This document shows, piece after piece, positions 49,320-59,200 of a stretch of DNA of 64,000 nucleotides. Positions within the stretch are counted from its first letter, which is position 1; every line of letters begins with the position of its first letter. Source of the DNA: Vulcanimicrobiota bacterium (GTDB taxonomy: Bacteria; Vulcanimicrobiota; Xenobia; Xenobiales; JADMJV01); assembly GCA_023447635.1 (NCBI GenBank), contig JAEXNA010000121.1, forward strand, positions 1 through 64,000, given 5' to 3'. The translations under genes were made by a program, and so were the position numbers. The notes below the pieces were generated by a model. That model worked only from the letters and a program-made list of their open reading frames with translations. It was not told the DNA's origin and searched no databases.

Positions 49320-51315
49320 CTTGATGGATCCAGGCCGGTCGGAGGTTGTTCCCCTCTCCCGTCAGGGCAGTGACGCTGCCGCTCGAGGTCCAAGCCAGAC
49401 CGCCGGTCGCCATCCGCTTCAGCTGATACGGACCGCCCGCCGTCCGCTCGCAGAACAGGATAAGATCGCCCTTGGGGCTCACGGAAGGAAACGCCTCGTC
49501 GTTACCCACGCTGGTCCGCCAGTGCTTGGGACTGCTCTCCACGCGAGTTGGTCTCCCGTCGCCGTCAACGCTGTACTGCCCCAGATACGGGTCGTTATGG
49601 TCGGCGTGATAGTAGATCCGGCCCGTTCGGTCGGTCGAGAGCCCACCGACCATCTTGGCCGAAACGGTATTCGGCACCCCGTCGGCCTGAACGACCGGGC
49701 CGACATCGAGATCGGCGGCCGAAAAGTCCAGTCGAACGCCGGCTACCGCGCCACCGTCAGAGGCGGTGAAGTAGACCCAGCGGCCGTTGGGGCTATAAGC
49801 CAGACGGTTACCTTGAGGCGCTCCCTCGACCCCGGTACGGATCGAGGCGACTCGCCTGGGGCTGCCGCCGCTGCTGACATCGAGGCGGCGGACTACCACC
49901 TCGGTCCCCTGCATGTAGGCGATGCTGTTCCCCACCGGGCTGATCGTCGGAGTGTCCGCGTTCGAGGCGATACGAACCTGTCCGGTCCCATCCGCGTTCA
50001 TCACCCAGACATCGTTATCGCGCTGATAGGCGATCATCTTTCCGTCGGCCGTGGCCGAGGCGCATCGATAGTCGTGATGGTCATCTTTGGTCAGTCGGAT
50101 CAAGCGACTGCCGTCGGCCCACATCGTATAGAGTTGCCAGCGTCCCGTGCGGTCGCTCTCGAACACGATCTCGCCGGGGGGAGAGATGACCACCGGCTTG
50201 AGGTCGGGCAGTTTGGCCTTTTCGACCCGCTTGGCGTCGGTCACATCGACGGCGAGTTCATACTGGTCGCCGGCTTCGGCGGCGGCCGGAGGGGTCCAGG
50301 TCCAGACCGAGCGCCAGACATCTTTTTGCACGTCGGCCGCCTGTCCGTCATCGGCTACGTTGAACTCGGGATAGAACTCCATCCTTTCGAGCTCTCCATT
50401 GGGAACGGAAAAGGCGCCTTTGAAATCGTCGATATTGGGGCTGCCGGACTTGGTCAGCGGGTTGTCCTTCCATCCGGCGTAAAGGGCGCGTCCGTCGCCG
50501 GACTTGGCAAAGATCTCTAGCGTCAGATACTCGCCCTTGTCCAGGACGTGCACCATCTGTCCGTCCACCATCTCGGCGGGGGGAGTGATCCGGCTGACCA
50601 CGATGTCAGGCTTCTTCGGCGTATAATCCACCACCGGTAAGAACGGTGCAGGTACCGCGTTCGACGGCCCGCCCGAGGTGTTGACCCCTCCGCTGGAGCC
50701 CAGCAGGCGGCCAAACGTCTCGACCGCTCCTGTCTGCGAGACCGCTACGGTCTGGGGCTCGCCCGCCGAGCGGAGCTGCAGGTCCGAAACCTCCATTCCG
50801 GTGGCTACGACGACACGGTAAGTACCGTCCGCCGCGGGAAGGTCGTTGGTCACGACCGTGCCGTTAGGAGTGAACATGAACACCCGGTCGCGGGCGAAAC
50901 GGGTGGGCAGCCATTCGGCCAGGCGCCCTTGCCACTCCAGCGACTTCGAACCGGGTACCTCGAGGTTGTCGTCGAAAGCGGGACCGGGATAGGTCGCCAC
51001 CGCGATCGAACCGTGAGGATAGTCGCCGGCGTAGTTGACCGTTCGGGTCACCACCGGCAGAGTGTCGCCTTCCAGAAAAGACAGCGAACGGCCGACCCCC
51101 TGGGGCAAAATCACGGCCACCGGGCTACCCTTGGCGATGGCCTTTTCGCGAGCCAGCCGGAACTCGGCCGCGACCGCCGTCGCCAACCCTCGCGACGACC
51201 CCGAGGTGCGAGCCTTGTTCAGGCCGCTGAAGCCCATTCCGAGCAGGAGCGTGGTCAACACCACCGCTACCATCAGCTCGATCAAACTAAATCCGCGCGC
51301 ACGCCTTCTTTGCAT
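49306..51315 (-). CDS. FimT/GspH-type pseudopilin fused to TolB-like beta-propeller
   Basis: 669 residues from ATG 51315 (GGAGG 4 nt upstream); the frame stays open to 51672 but the extra part is unlike coding sequence. Prepilin motif MQRRRARG-FSLIELMVAVV (cleavage after Gly8, Glu at +5). GspH/FimT fold at about 30-200: AAEFRLAREKAIAKGSPVAV, VFMFTPNGTVV. A linker with an Ig/PKD-like region follows (about 235-390). The C-terminal ~270 residues are a TolB/WD40-type propeller: IVFESDRTGRWQLYTMWADG, MIAYQRDNDVWVMNADGTGQ, LAYSPNGRWVYFTASDGG. First of four minor pseudopilin genes, so it could sit at a pilus tip. Confidence 0.85.
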   Translation of the reverse strand: MQRRRARGFSLIELMVAVVLTTLLLGMGFSGLNKARTSGSSRGLATAVAAEFRLAREKAIAKGSPVAVILPQGVGRSLSFLEGDTLPVVTRTVNYAGDYPHGSIAVATYPGPAFDDNLEVPGSKSLEWQGRLAEWLPTRFARDRVFMFTPNGTVVTNDLPAADGTYRVVVATGMEVSDLQLRSAGEPQTVAVSQTGAVETFGRLLGSSGGVNTSGGPSNAVPAPFLPVVDYTPKKPDIVVSRITPPAEMVDGQMVHVLDKGEYLTLEIFAKSGDGRALYAGWKDNPLTKSGSPNIDDFKGAFSVPNGELERMEFYPEFNVADDGQAADVQKDVWRSVWTWTPPAAAEAGDQYELAVDVTDAKRVEKAKLPDLKPVVISPPGEIVFESDRTGRWQLYTMWADGSRLIRLTKDDHHDYRCASATADGKMIAYQRDNDVWVMNADGTGQVRIASNADTPTISPVGNSIAYMQGTEVVVRRLDVSSGGSPRRVASIRTGVEGAPQGNRLAYSPNGRWVYFTASDGGAVAGVRLDFSAADLDVGPVVQADGVPNTVSAKMVGGLSTDRTGRIYYHADHNDPYLGQYSVDGDGRPTRVESSPKHWRTSVGNDEAFPSVSPKGDLILFCERTAGGPYQLKRMATGGLAWTSSGSVTALTGEGNNLRPAWIHQDGSF

Positions 51316-51508
51316 TCTGCCTCCAGTCGATATCCCTGGAGCCGTCCTGTCACGATCAGCCCATGTTAACATATCAGATGCCCCCCCTTTCGCCAAACGA
51401 CATTTCATCAGGCGAAGAGCAATACGCAAGCCAGCCGAAGCCCTCTTGCTTCTAAAATGTATCGCGGAGAGGTGGAACAGAACTGGAATGCGCGGGCCGG
51501 CCGACCGC

Positions 51509-52318
51509 TTAGCGGGCGGGGATTGTAGACGTGTCGTCAGACGAAAAGATCTGTTCGACCGTGCTTTGGACCGAGCCGCAGAGCATCTCCAGAGGAAGGT
51601 CGTCGGGTCCCTCTCCAAACGGCTCATCCACATCCGCGGCCAGGAGTTCCAGGGTGAAAAAAAAGACCGCAAAAGCCATGACCAGAGGCAGCGTCCAGAC
51701 CCGGTTGTGCAAGACCAGCGGCGCGGCGGCCAGGTACAGGGTGATGGAGAGCATCACCATGATGTGGTAACTGCGCACCAGCGGAGAGTTCCTGATCCGC
51801 TCGCAGGCCCCCGCGATCATCAGCGAGTCCTCGCCCAGTCGGGCCAGGCTACTCCAACTCCAGCCGTCGAGCCAGCCCTTCTCGCGCCAGCTCACCAGAC
51901 GAGCCTGGAAAGCAGCGCTGAGCAGGGACGGAGCGTGGGGCGAACTCGGGGTCCTGAGCTGGGCGGTCAGCGCCCTGGGATAGCAGACGATCCATTCGGC
52001 CGCCCAGGCCTTCTCCTCGGCCGGCAAACCAGGCAGCCCGGCGATATAAGTCGCCACCACCCTCGATCCGCTGACCAGACGACCAAACTGCAGGCGAGCC
52101 TCCAGCCACTTCGAGTGCGCGGTGTTCATACGCAAGGCCAGAAGCGACCCCAGAAACAGGCTGGAAACCGCCTGAAAGTCCTCGCTCACGGTCAGGTCAT
52201 GGCCTAGATACTGCAGTTCGAACCTCAAGATGGTGATGCTGTACACCAGGTAGACCATGAGCAGCGGAGCCAGCTTCCTGGCGAAGTAGGGAAAACGGCG
52301 GGGACGGGTGGTGGACAT
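51509..52318 (-). CDS. Bestrophin-like (UPF0187/YneE) channel protein
   Basis: 269 residues from ATG 52318 with GGAG 6 nt upstream. Bestrophin-family pattern: LAPLLMVYLVYSITILRFEL (helix 1), VSSLFLGSLLALRMNTAHSK (helix 2), WLEARLQFGRLVSGSRVV, then two C-terminal helices (MVMLSITLYLAAAPLVLHNR, LPLVMAFAVFFFTLELLAAD) and the acidic DEPFGEGPDDLPLEMLC. Prokaryotic bestrophins form pentameric ion channels in the inner membrane. The ion is not predictable here. Stands between the pilin cluster and carD; 92 bp after carD with no terminator seen. Confidence 0.85.
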   Translation of the reverse strand: MSTTRPRRFPYFARKLAPLLMVYLVYSITILRFELQYLGHDLTVSEDFQAVSSLFLGSLLALRMNTAHSKWLEARLQFGRLVSGSRVVATYIAGLPGLPAEEKAWAAEWIVCYPRALTAQLRTPSSPHAPSLLSAAFQARLVSWREKGWLDGWSWSSLARLGEDSLMIAGACERIRNSPLVRSYHIMVMLSITLYLAAAPLVLHNRVWTLPLVMAFAVFFFTLELLAADVDEPFGEGPDDLPLEMLCGSVQSTVEQIFSSDDTSTIPAR

Positions 52319-52410
52319 CGAGTTCTCCGGAAAAAGAAGAAAGCCCCACGATGGAGGCTTCTTCGATGGTTTGGGGTCGGGCGGGAAAGCGGGACCCGGA
52401 GCAGGGAAAC

Positions 52411-52899
52411 TTAGGCGGTGACGAGCTCTCTCTCCAGGCAGGCCTGGGTGAGGGTTTCGGTCAGCGACTCGGGGTCGCAGCCGACGGCGTAGCCGAGCTC
52501 TTCGGTCATCAGGCGCAGGCTCTGCTCGAGGGCCTTGGCGTCGCGGCTGGCCAGAGCGCGCTTCTGAGCGAGTTCGGTCAGACCCTTGACGACGGTGCAG
52601 AGCTTGCGGATGTCGCCGCTCTTGATCAGCTCGAGGATGGTCTTGTGGCGCTGGTTGTGGTTGCTGGGAAGGTCGGGCGAACAAGCCTTGAGGTGCTCCA
52701 TCACGCCTTCCACTTCTTCGGCCGCGATAGGCATCCGGATCGAGCTGTTACGGCTGTCCAGATTCACCATCACCTGCATCTTGTCGAAGGCGACGACGGC
52801 GAAGGTGGAAACGCAGTCGAGGATCGTTTTTTCTTCGATGCTCTCGATAGTCCCCAGACCGTGCAGTGCGTGCATCACCTTGCTGTTAACTTTATACAT
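52411..52899 (-). CDS. CarD-family transcription factor
   Basis: 162 residues, normal for CarD/CdnL. N-terminal RNA-polymerase-interacting domain (about 1-60): VMHALHGLGTIESIEEKTIL and VMVNLDSRNSSIRMPI. Helical DNA-binding C-terminal domain from about 65 on, with GDIRKLCTVVKGLTELAQKR. CarD binds the RNA polymerase beta subunit and stabilises open promoter complexes at rRNA and other promoters. AAGGAG stands 9 nt before the ATG. Upstream is a ~140-bp gap in which I see no clear promoter. Confidence 0.9.
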   Translation of the reverse strand: MYKVNSKVMHALHGLGTIESIEEKTILDCVSTFAVVAFDKMQVMVNLDSRNSSIRMPIAAEEVEGVMEHLKACSPDLPSNHNQRHKTILELIKSGDIRKLCTVVKGLTELAQKRALASRDAKALEQSLRLMTEELGYAVGCDPESLTETLTQACLERELVTA

Positions 52900-53042
52900 A
52901 ACCGATAACTCCTTGGCCCTAACTGTAAACGTTTTTCCCGCCCCATTTAGCTAGTGCGTTGATTCGTATTTCTTTCCACCCACATAATGCCAGAAGACGA
53001 TGGTTCCGTTATGAACATGTTGTAAACCCGCGACCGGATGCC

Positions 53043-53078
53043 AAAAAGCCCTCTCCGGCGGCTACCGGATAGGGCTTT
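53043..53078 (-). terminator. Terminator of the SnoaL-like gene
   Basis: AAAGCCCT and AGGGCTTT arms with inner TCCGG/CCGGA pairing. On the minus strand it is followed by TTTTTGG. It separates the SnoaL-like gene from carD. Confidence 0.8.
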
Positions 53079-53098
53079 CCACGTTGTAACCACGCCGT

Positions 53099-53599
53099 TT
53101 AGCGCGTTTCCGAAAGCGAGGTGTGGTCATGAAAAATCTTCCATTCATGGCCCACCTGTACCATCACCAGGGTAAAGATACCGTCACTTGTGCTAGGCGA
53201 ACCCGCCTCGACCTTGTCGATCTTCCAGCGGCCAAGCACCAGAGCCCGGCCTTCGGCCAACTTCCACACCTCGACATCGGAAAACGAGAGCTGCCCCATG
53301 CTCTCCCGACTGCCGCCGTAGCTTTTCAGATAGCGCTCGCGCAGCGTGTCGTACCCTCGAAGGACGCGCCCTCCCGAGGTGAAGGTCAGCTGATCGGAAG
53401 AGAGATAGCCCTCCATAAAGCCTTTCAGGTCGCCCTTGTTCCAGAGCGCCGCGCCCTTCTTGAGCTGATCGCTGAGTTGAAACTGCAGCATAGAGTCCGA
53501 CTGCTGAGCACAAGCCGGCAGATTCAGCAGAATTAGCGTCAGGAAGGTCAGGACGGCGGTGAAAGGGATGGTAGAGTGGGGAAATCTCGGTCTCGACAT
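53099..53599 (-). CDS. Exported SnoaL/DUF4440-like protein
   Basis: 166 residues from ATG 53599. Hydrophobic export signal FTAVLTFLTLILLNLPACAQ: the LPAC could be a lipobox, making it a lipoprotein, or an ordinary signal cleaved after ACA. The mature part has the NTF2/SnoaL-like pattern of DUF4440: ALWNKGDLKGFMEGYLSSDQ, LTFTSGGRVLRGYDTLRERY, VWKLAEGRALVLGRWKI and HEWKIFHDHTSL. Such domains bind small ligands or act as immunity or catalytic modules; function unknown here. Divergent from NAD synthetase. Confidence 0.8.
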   Translation of the reverse strand: MSRPRFPHSTIPFTAVLTFLTLILLNLPACAQQSDSMLQFQLSDQLKKGAALWNKGDLKGFMEGYLSSDQLTFTSGGRVLRGYDTLRERYLKSYGGSRESMGQLSFSDVEVWKLAEGRALVLGRWKIDKVEAGSPSTSDGIFTLVMVQVGHEWKIFHDHTSLSETR

Positions 53600-53695
53600 G
53601 CGGCCACATACGACCCCCCGCAGGCTCACCCTTTTTCCCGGCTTCCCCTCCTCCGCTCGGCAGGCGCCTCTCCATGCGCACAAGAAAGCCCACCC

Positions 53696-55678
53696 ATGAA
53701 TATCCACATCGCCGCCGCCGTGGTCAACCAGACGCCTCTCGATTGGGACGGGAACGGTCGACGCCTTCGGGAGATCCTGGTCGAGGCCCGTGAGCAGGGC
53801 GTCGAGATCCTCTGCCTGCCCGAACTCTGCCTGAGCGGCTACGGGTGCGAAGACGCTTTTCACGCCCCCTCGACCTTTCACTGGTCGTGGAAGCTGCTGC
53901 AGGAGCTACTGCCCCTGACTCAGGGGATGGCCGTCAACTTCGGGCTGCCGATCTGGCACCAGGGTGCGGTTTACAACGCGGCGGCGCTGGCTGTGGATGG
54001 CCAGGTCGTGGGAGTGGTCGCCAAGCAGCACCTGGCCGGCGACGGCATCCACTACGAGCCGCGCTGGTTCAAGGCCTGGCCGGCCGGGGTCGAGACCGAA
54101 TGGCTCTCGCCCGAAGGCCCCCTTCCGTTGGGCGACCTGACCTTCGACCTGCTGGGAGACGGCGACTACCTGCGCCTGGGCTTCGAGATCTGTGAAGACG
54201 CCTGGGTCGCCTCACGGCCCGGCGGACGACTGGCCGGCCGAGCGGTCGATGTCATCCTCAACCCTAGCGCCAGCCATTTTGCTTTCGGGAAGCAGCGCAT
54301 CCGCGAGCGGTTCGTGGTCGAAGGGTCGCGCGCTTTCGCGGTAGCCTATGTCTACGCCAACCTCAACGGCAACGAAGCGGGACGCGCCATCTATGACGGA
54401 GGAGCGCTGCTGGCCAGCGGCGGGGAGATCCTGGCCCGCGGACCGCGCTTCTCCCTCGACGACTGGCATCTGACTCGGGCCGTGGTCGATGTGGACAAGA
54501 CCCGGGTGACCCGGGCGCGCACCGCCTCCTTCCGCCCGTATCTTTCCACTGAGCCGGAAAAGGCGATCCCCTGTTCCTTTTCCTTCCGTGGGTGGGAGGT
54601 TCCGGAAGGAGGGGAGATGTTGGAGGAGGAGTGGGAGCGGGGCCCCCACGCCAAAGAAGAAGAGTTTATCCGAGCCGTCTCGCTGGGGCTGCTGGACTAT
54701 CTGCGCAAAAGCTACTCGCGCGGCTTTGTCCTCTCCCTTTCTGGGGGCGCCGACTCGGCCGCCTGCGCCGTGCTGATTCATCATATGGCGCGCCGCCTGA
54801 CGAAGGAACTGACGCCCGAGCAGGCTCGGGCCAAGTTTGCCTACTGGCCCGGCTTCACGGGCTCGATGAGTGAGTTTCTCACCACCATCTATCAGGCTAC
54901 CTCCAACAGCGGCGAGGTGACCCGCCAGGCGGCCGCCGAGGTAGCCCAGGCCGTCGGAGCCCATCACGCCGAGTTCCAGGTCGAGACGCTGGTGGCCGAG
55001 TACCGCAAGCATACCGAGTCGGCCCTGGGACGAGAGCTGTCCTGGGACAAGGACGACATCGCCTTGCAAAATATCCAGGCCCGCGTCCGCGCGCCCGGCC
55101 CCTGGATGGTGGCTAACGTGCTGGGCGCCCTGTTCTTATCGACCTCGAACCGCTCGGAGGCCGCCGTAGGCTACGCCACCATGGACGGCGACACCTCGGG
55201 CGGACTGGCGCCCATTGCCGGGATCGACAAAGCCTACCTTCGCCACTGGCTGCGCTGGATGGAAGAGAAAGGCTCGCAAGACTACGGCCCCGTACCGGCG
55301 CTGTCCGCGATCAACGCGCAGGCCCCCACGGCCGAGCTTCGCCCTAGTGAGGCCTCGCAAACCGACGAAGATGACCTGATGCCGTATCCCGTGCTCGACC
55401 GGATCCAGCGTCTGGCCATCCGCGACAAGGTCGATCCCGACGGCTGCTATCGTCGCCTGGCGGTGGACTTTCCCCACAGCACGCCGGAACAGCGCCTGCT
55501 CTGGGTCGACCGATTCTTCCGCCTGTTCACACGCAACCAATGGAAAAGGGAGCGTTACGCTCCCTCCTTCCATCTCGATGACCAGAACCTGGACCCGAAA
55601 ACCTGGTGCCGCTTCCCTATCCTGAGCGGCGGATATAACCGCGAACTCCGCGAGCTTCGGGAGTCCGCTACGCGTTAG
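53696..55678 (+). CDS. nadE: Glutamine-dependent NAD+ synthetase
   Basis: 660 residues from ATG 53696; the frame runs back to 53576 across the start of the divergent gene, which I reject. The N-terminal nitrilase-type glutaminase domain (about 1-270) has its triad: Glu43 in CLPELCLSGYG, Lys110 in VVAKQHL, Cys166 in FEICEDAW. The C-terminal synthetase domain (about 310-640) has the ATP P-loop LSLSGGADSAACAV and VLGALFLSTSNRSEAAVGY. It uses glutamine nitrogen to amidate nicotinate adenine dinucleotide to NAD+. Ends 4 bp before the convergent NlpC-like gene stop. Confidence 0.96.
   Translation: MNIHIAAAVVNQTPLDWDGNGRRLREILVEAREQGVEILCLPELCLSGYGCEDAFHAPSTFHWSWKLLQELLPLTQGMAVNFGLPIWHQGAVYNAAALAVDGQVVGVVAKQHLAGDGIHYEPRWFKAWPAGVETEWLSPEGPLPLGDLTFDLLGDGDYLRLGFEICEDAWVASRPGGRLAGRAVDVILNPSASHFAFGKQRIRERFVVEGSRAFAVAYVYANLNGNEAGRAIYDGGALLASGGEILARGPRFSLDDWHLTRAVVDVDKTRVTRARTASFRPYLSTEPEKAIPCSFSFRGWEVPEGGEMLEEEWERGPHAKEEEFIRAVSLGLLDYLRKSYSRGFVLSLSGGADSAACAVLIHHMARRLTKELTPEQARAKFAYWPGFTGSMSEFLTTIYQATSNSGEVTRQAAAEVAQAVGAHHAEFQVETLVAEYRKHTESALGRELSWDKDDIALQNIQARVRAPGPWMVANVLGALFLSTSNRSEAAVGYATMDGDTSGGLAPIAGIDKAYLRHWLRWMEEKGSQDYGPVPALSAINAQAPTAELRPSEASQTDEDDLMPYPVLDRIQRLAIRDKVDPDGCYRRLAVDFPHSTPEQRLLWVDRFFRLFTRNQWKRERYAPSFHLDDQNLDPKTWCRFPILSGGYNRELRELRESATR
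55544..55564 (-). terminator. Antisense terminator inside nadE, serving the convergent NlpC-like gene
   Basis: GGGAGCG-TTA-CGCTCCC, a perfect 7-bp stem within the nadE coding sequence. On the minus strand it is followed by TTTTCC. It lies about 120 bp beyond the stop of the convergent NlpC-like gene. Confidence 0.5.
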
Positions 55679-55682
55679 GAGA

Positions 55683-56255
55683 TCAGGCCTCGCAAAGCTC
55701 GGAGGGGCGTAAGCCCACCACGAACCGCTCCTTCCACCAGCCGTCCAGGACCTGACGCCGCACCGGTTCGCCGGCGGTGGAGCGGTCGATCATGGTGTCT
55801 TCTCCTATGTACAGTCCCACGTGAGTGATACAGCCTCTGGGGAAATCGCCCTCGTAGGTGTCGCGGAAGGCGAGCAGATCGCCCGGCTGCAGGTCGCCGT
55901 AGCCTAACAGTCGGCCGTTACTGGCCGCGAAAAAGCTGTTGGCAAAGTCGGCGCCCTGGGCCAGGTCGCCGGTCAGGTGAACGTCGAACGGCCGCTCGGC
56001 CACCGCCACACGGACCCCCGCTTCGCCGAGCAGCCGTCGAATGAAGTTGGCGCACTGCTCTTTCTGCTGCGCGTTGAAGTCACGGCCGACCCAGGCTTCG
56101 GCGCGGGCCAACAAGGTGTTCCGCAGAAGCTGAGGTCGCGGGACGACCACGAACTCGAGTTCGTCAGTTTCGTAATGGGCGGTGTCGAGTCCCAGGTCTC
56201 GGACATCAAATTCGACCGAAGCCTCTCCGCGATCGTGCTCGGTATCCACGCTCAC
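55683..56255 (-). CDS. NlpC/P60-like cysteine-peptidase domain protein
   Basis: 190 residues, GTG start overlapping the ileS stop (GTGA). An N-terminal ~45-residue acidic part is followed by an NlpC/P60-type domain: ARAEAWVGRDF, the catalytic Cys in KEQCANFIRRLL, GDLQPGDLLAFRDTYEG and the His in CITHVGLYIGEDTMI. No signal peptide is seen, so this copy probably acts in the cytoplasm or is exported another way. The usual GTPYVWGG lead-in is replaced. It may cleave cell-wall peptide stems or act as an amidase of another kind. The tie to ileS is by coupling only. Confidence 0.75.
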   Translation of the reverse strand: MSVDTEHDRGEASVEFDVRDLGLDTAHYETDELEFVVVPRPQLLRNTLLARAEAWVGRDFNAQQKEQCANFIRRLLGEAGVRVAVAERPFDVHLTGDLAQGADFANSFFAASNGRLLGYGDLQPGDLLAFRDTYEGDFPRGCITHVGLYIGEDTMIDRSTAGEPVRRQVLDGWWKERFVVGLRPSELCEA

Positions 56256-59200
56256 GAGGCGACCTCTTGAGCGGCCTTGCGCAGCGCCAGGGTGAAGTTT
56301 AGCTCGGGGATTTTCAAGGCGATCTCCTTGACCGTCAGGTCCGACGACGGGGCGCCGCCGAATTCCAGCGTCAGGGCCAGGGTCTCGCTCATGATGCTCT
56401 CGCGATGCTCGGCGACCGCGGTGGCCAACATTTCGGAATCGCCGGCCAGGTGCAGGTCGATACGGTCCGAGATATCCAGTCCGCTGCCTTTGCGCAGTTC
56501 CTGGATGTGGCGCACGATGTCGCGGGCCAAGCCCTCGCGCTCGAGTTCGGCGGTCAGTTCGGTCGACAGCGCGGCCAGGTAGCCGCCGTCCTCCTGGGCT
56601 GCGTAGCCTTCGGGCGAACGGGCCTCGACCAGCACCTCGTCGGGCTCGAGATTCAGGGTCTGCCCTTCGACCTCGATGGGGTATGGCTGTCCGGCAGCCA
56701 CCGCGGCGGCGACCTCTTTACCGCTGACTTCGGTCAGCCGCTGCTTGAGAGCCGGCACGATCTTGCCGTACTTGCGACCCACGATACGCAGATTGGGCTT
56801 GAGGTCGTAGTCCAGGAACTCTTCGTTGCTGCCCAAAAAGCGCAGGTTCTTGACGTTGAGTTCGTCGAGCAGTTCGGCCGTCCAGCGTTCTAGCACGGTC
56901 TGCTCTTCGGCGTTGCGGACCCGCACCAGCACCTCGGGCAGGGGCTGGCGGACGCGGTGGCCACTCTCGGCGCGAGCCGAACGGCCCAGCCCGACCACCT
57001 TCTGAAGGACCGCGCCGCCCATCAGCAGTTCGGGATCGATCAGCGCCTCGTCGGCCTTGGGCCAGTCGGCGAGATGGACCGATACGAAGGGCGCGTCGTG
57101 GTGAGAATGCAGACGCTGGTACAGCGTTTCCGCCGCGAACGGGATAAACGGAGCGAGCAGCCGAGAGAGCGTCTCCAGACACTCCCACAGGGTGGCGTAC
57201 GCCTCGACCTGCTCGTCCCAGAACTTGCGCCGAGCGCGACGGACGTACCAGTTGGACAGTTCGTCGACGAAGGCGTCAATCTTGCGCGCGGCCGGGGTAA
57301 GTTCGAAGACGTCGAGGTCCTCGGTCACCTCTTTGACCAGCGAGTGAAGGCGAGCCAGGATCCAGCGCTCCAGCGGCTCGCGCTGCTCGGCCGGCTTGGC
57401 CGTGGACAGGTCCAGCCTGGCCGCGTTGGCGTTCATGGCGAAGAAGCTGTAGGTGTTGAAGATGGTGCCGATAAAGCGACGCGCCGTTTCGCCCACCAGT
57501 TCGACCGAGAAACGGCGAGACAGCTCCGGCGGCGCCGAAACGTAGAGGTACCAGCGCAGGGCGTCGGCCCCCTCGCTGTTGAGGATGCTCCAGGGGTCGA
57601 CCACGTTGCCCCGGCTCTTGCTCATCTTCTCGCCTTCACCGTCGAGGATCAGGCCGTGACAGATAACGCTGTTGAAAGCGGTAGAGTCGAACAGCATGAC
57701 GCCCAGCTGGTGCAGGCTGTTGAACCAGCCACGGGTCTGGTCCAGCCCTTCGCAGATGAAGTCAGCGGGGAAAGCGGTTTTCTCGAAATACTCCTTGTTT
57801 TCGAAGGGGTAGTGCAGCTGGGCGAACGGCATGGCGCCGGAGTCGTACCAGCAGTCGATGACCTGGGGAACACGGTACATGGTGCCCTCACACTGAGGAC
57901 ACTTGAGGGTGATATTGTCGACGCCCGGACGATGCGGGTCGAAGTCGGGAGCGCTGACGTCGATCGTCTGCAGCGCCATGTCGGCCAACTCCTGGTACGA
58001 GCCGATGCAGTGCTGGTGCGAACAGCCTTCGCAGGTCCAGATCGGCAGCGGAGTCCCCCAGTAGCGGTTGCGCGAAAGCGCCCAGTCGACCAGGTTGTTC
58101 AGCCAGTCGCCGTAGCGGCCTTGCTTGATATGAGCGGGATGCCAGTCCAGCGTCTCGTTCTTTTCGATCAGGCGATGCTTGAGCGCGGTGTTGTTGATAA
58201 ACCAGCTGTCCGTGGCGTAGTACATCAGCGGATTGCGACAGCGCCAGCAGTGCGGGTAGCTGTGCTCGTAGTCGAGCTTCTTGAACAGCAAGCCGCGCTC
58301 CGTCAGGTTTTCCATCACCGGCTTGTCGGCCGCTTTGAACCATTTGCCGGCCAGGAAGCCGACCTCGTCGAGGAAATGACCGGACGGATCGACCGGTCGG
58401 ATCACGGGCAGGTCGTTCTCTCGAGCCACCGTCAAGTCATCGGCGCCAAAGGCGGGCGCAATGTGCACGATGCCGGTACCGTCTTCGGCCGTGACGAAGT
58501 CGCCCGTGACCACTCGGTGCCCGGGCTTATCGAGCTCTAAGAACGGGAACGGCGCCTGGTAAGTCAGACCGGCCAGCTCTTTACCGGTCTTAGCGGCAAA
58601 AGCCGTCGAGGGAGCGGCGCCTTCGCCGAACACTTTCTCGACCAGCGTCTGGGCGAGCAGAAGAGGGCCGCTTTCGTGGTCAACCACGACGTAAAGCAGA
58701 TGGGGCGACATGGCGGCAGCCACGTTACCGGGCAGGGTCCACGGGGTGGTCGTCCAGACCAGCAGCGACGTATCGGCGGGCAGTCCGTAGTCCGCCGCGT
58801 TGGTCAGCGGGAATCGCACGTAGATCGAGGGGTCGATCACGTCCTTGTAGCCCTGACTGACCTCGTGCGAGGACAGCGGGGTGCCGTCCTTGGCGCAGTA
58901 AGGGACAACCTTGTATCCTTCGTAGAGTAGCTCTTTGTTCCACAGCTCTTTGAGCGACCACCAGACGCTTTCCACGAAGCTGTTGGTCATCGTCATGTAC
59001 GCTTCGTCGAGGTTGACCCAGAAGCCGATCCGCTCGGTCATCTCGCGCCAGGCCTGCTCGTACTCCATGACCGACTCGCGGCACATCTTGTTGAACGGCT
59101 CGATGCCGTACTTCTCGATGTCGGCCTTGCCGTCGAAGCCCAGTCGCTTTTCGACCTCGAGCTCGACCGGGAGACCGTGACAGTCCCAGCCAGCCTTGCG

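Noticed and set aside
56957..58540. Long open frame opposite ileS
   Set aside because: Shadow of ileS codon bias; composition (many His, Gln, Arg, Val) is typical of antisense frames in GC-rich genes.
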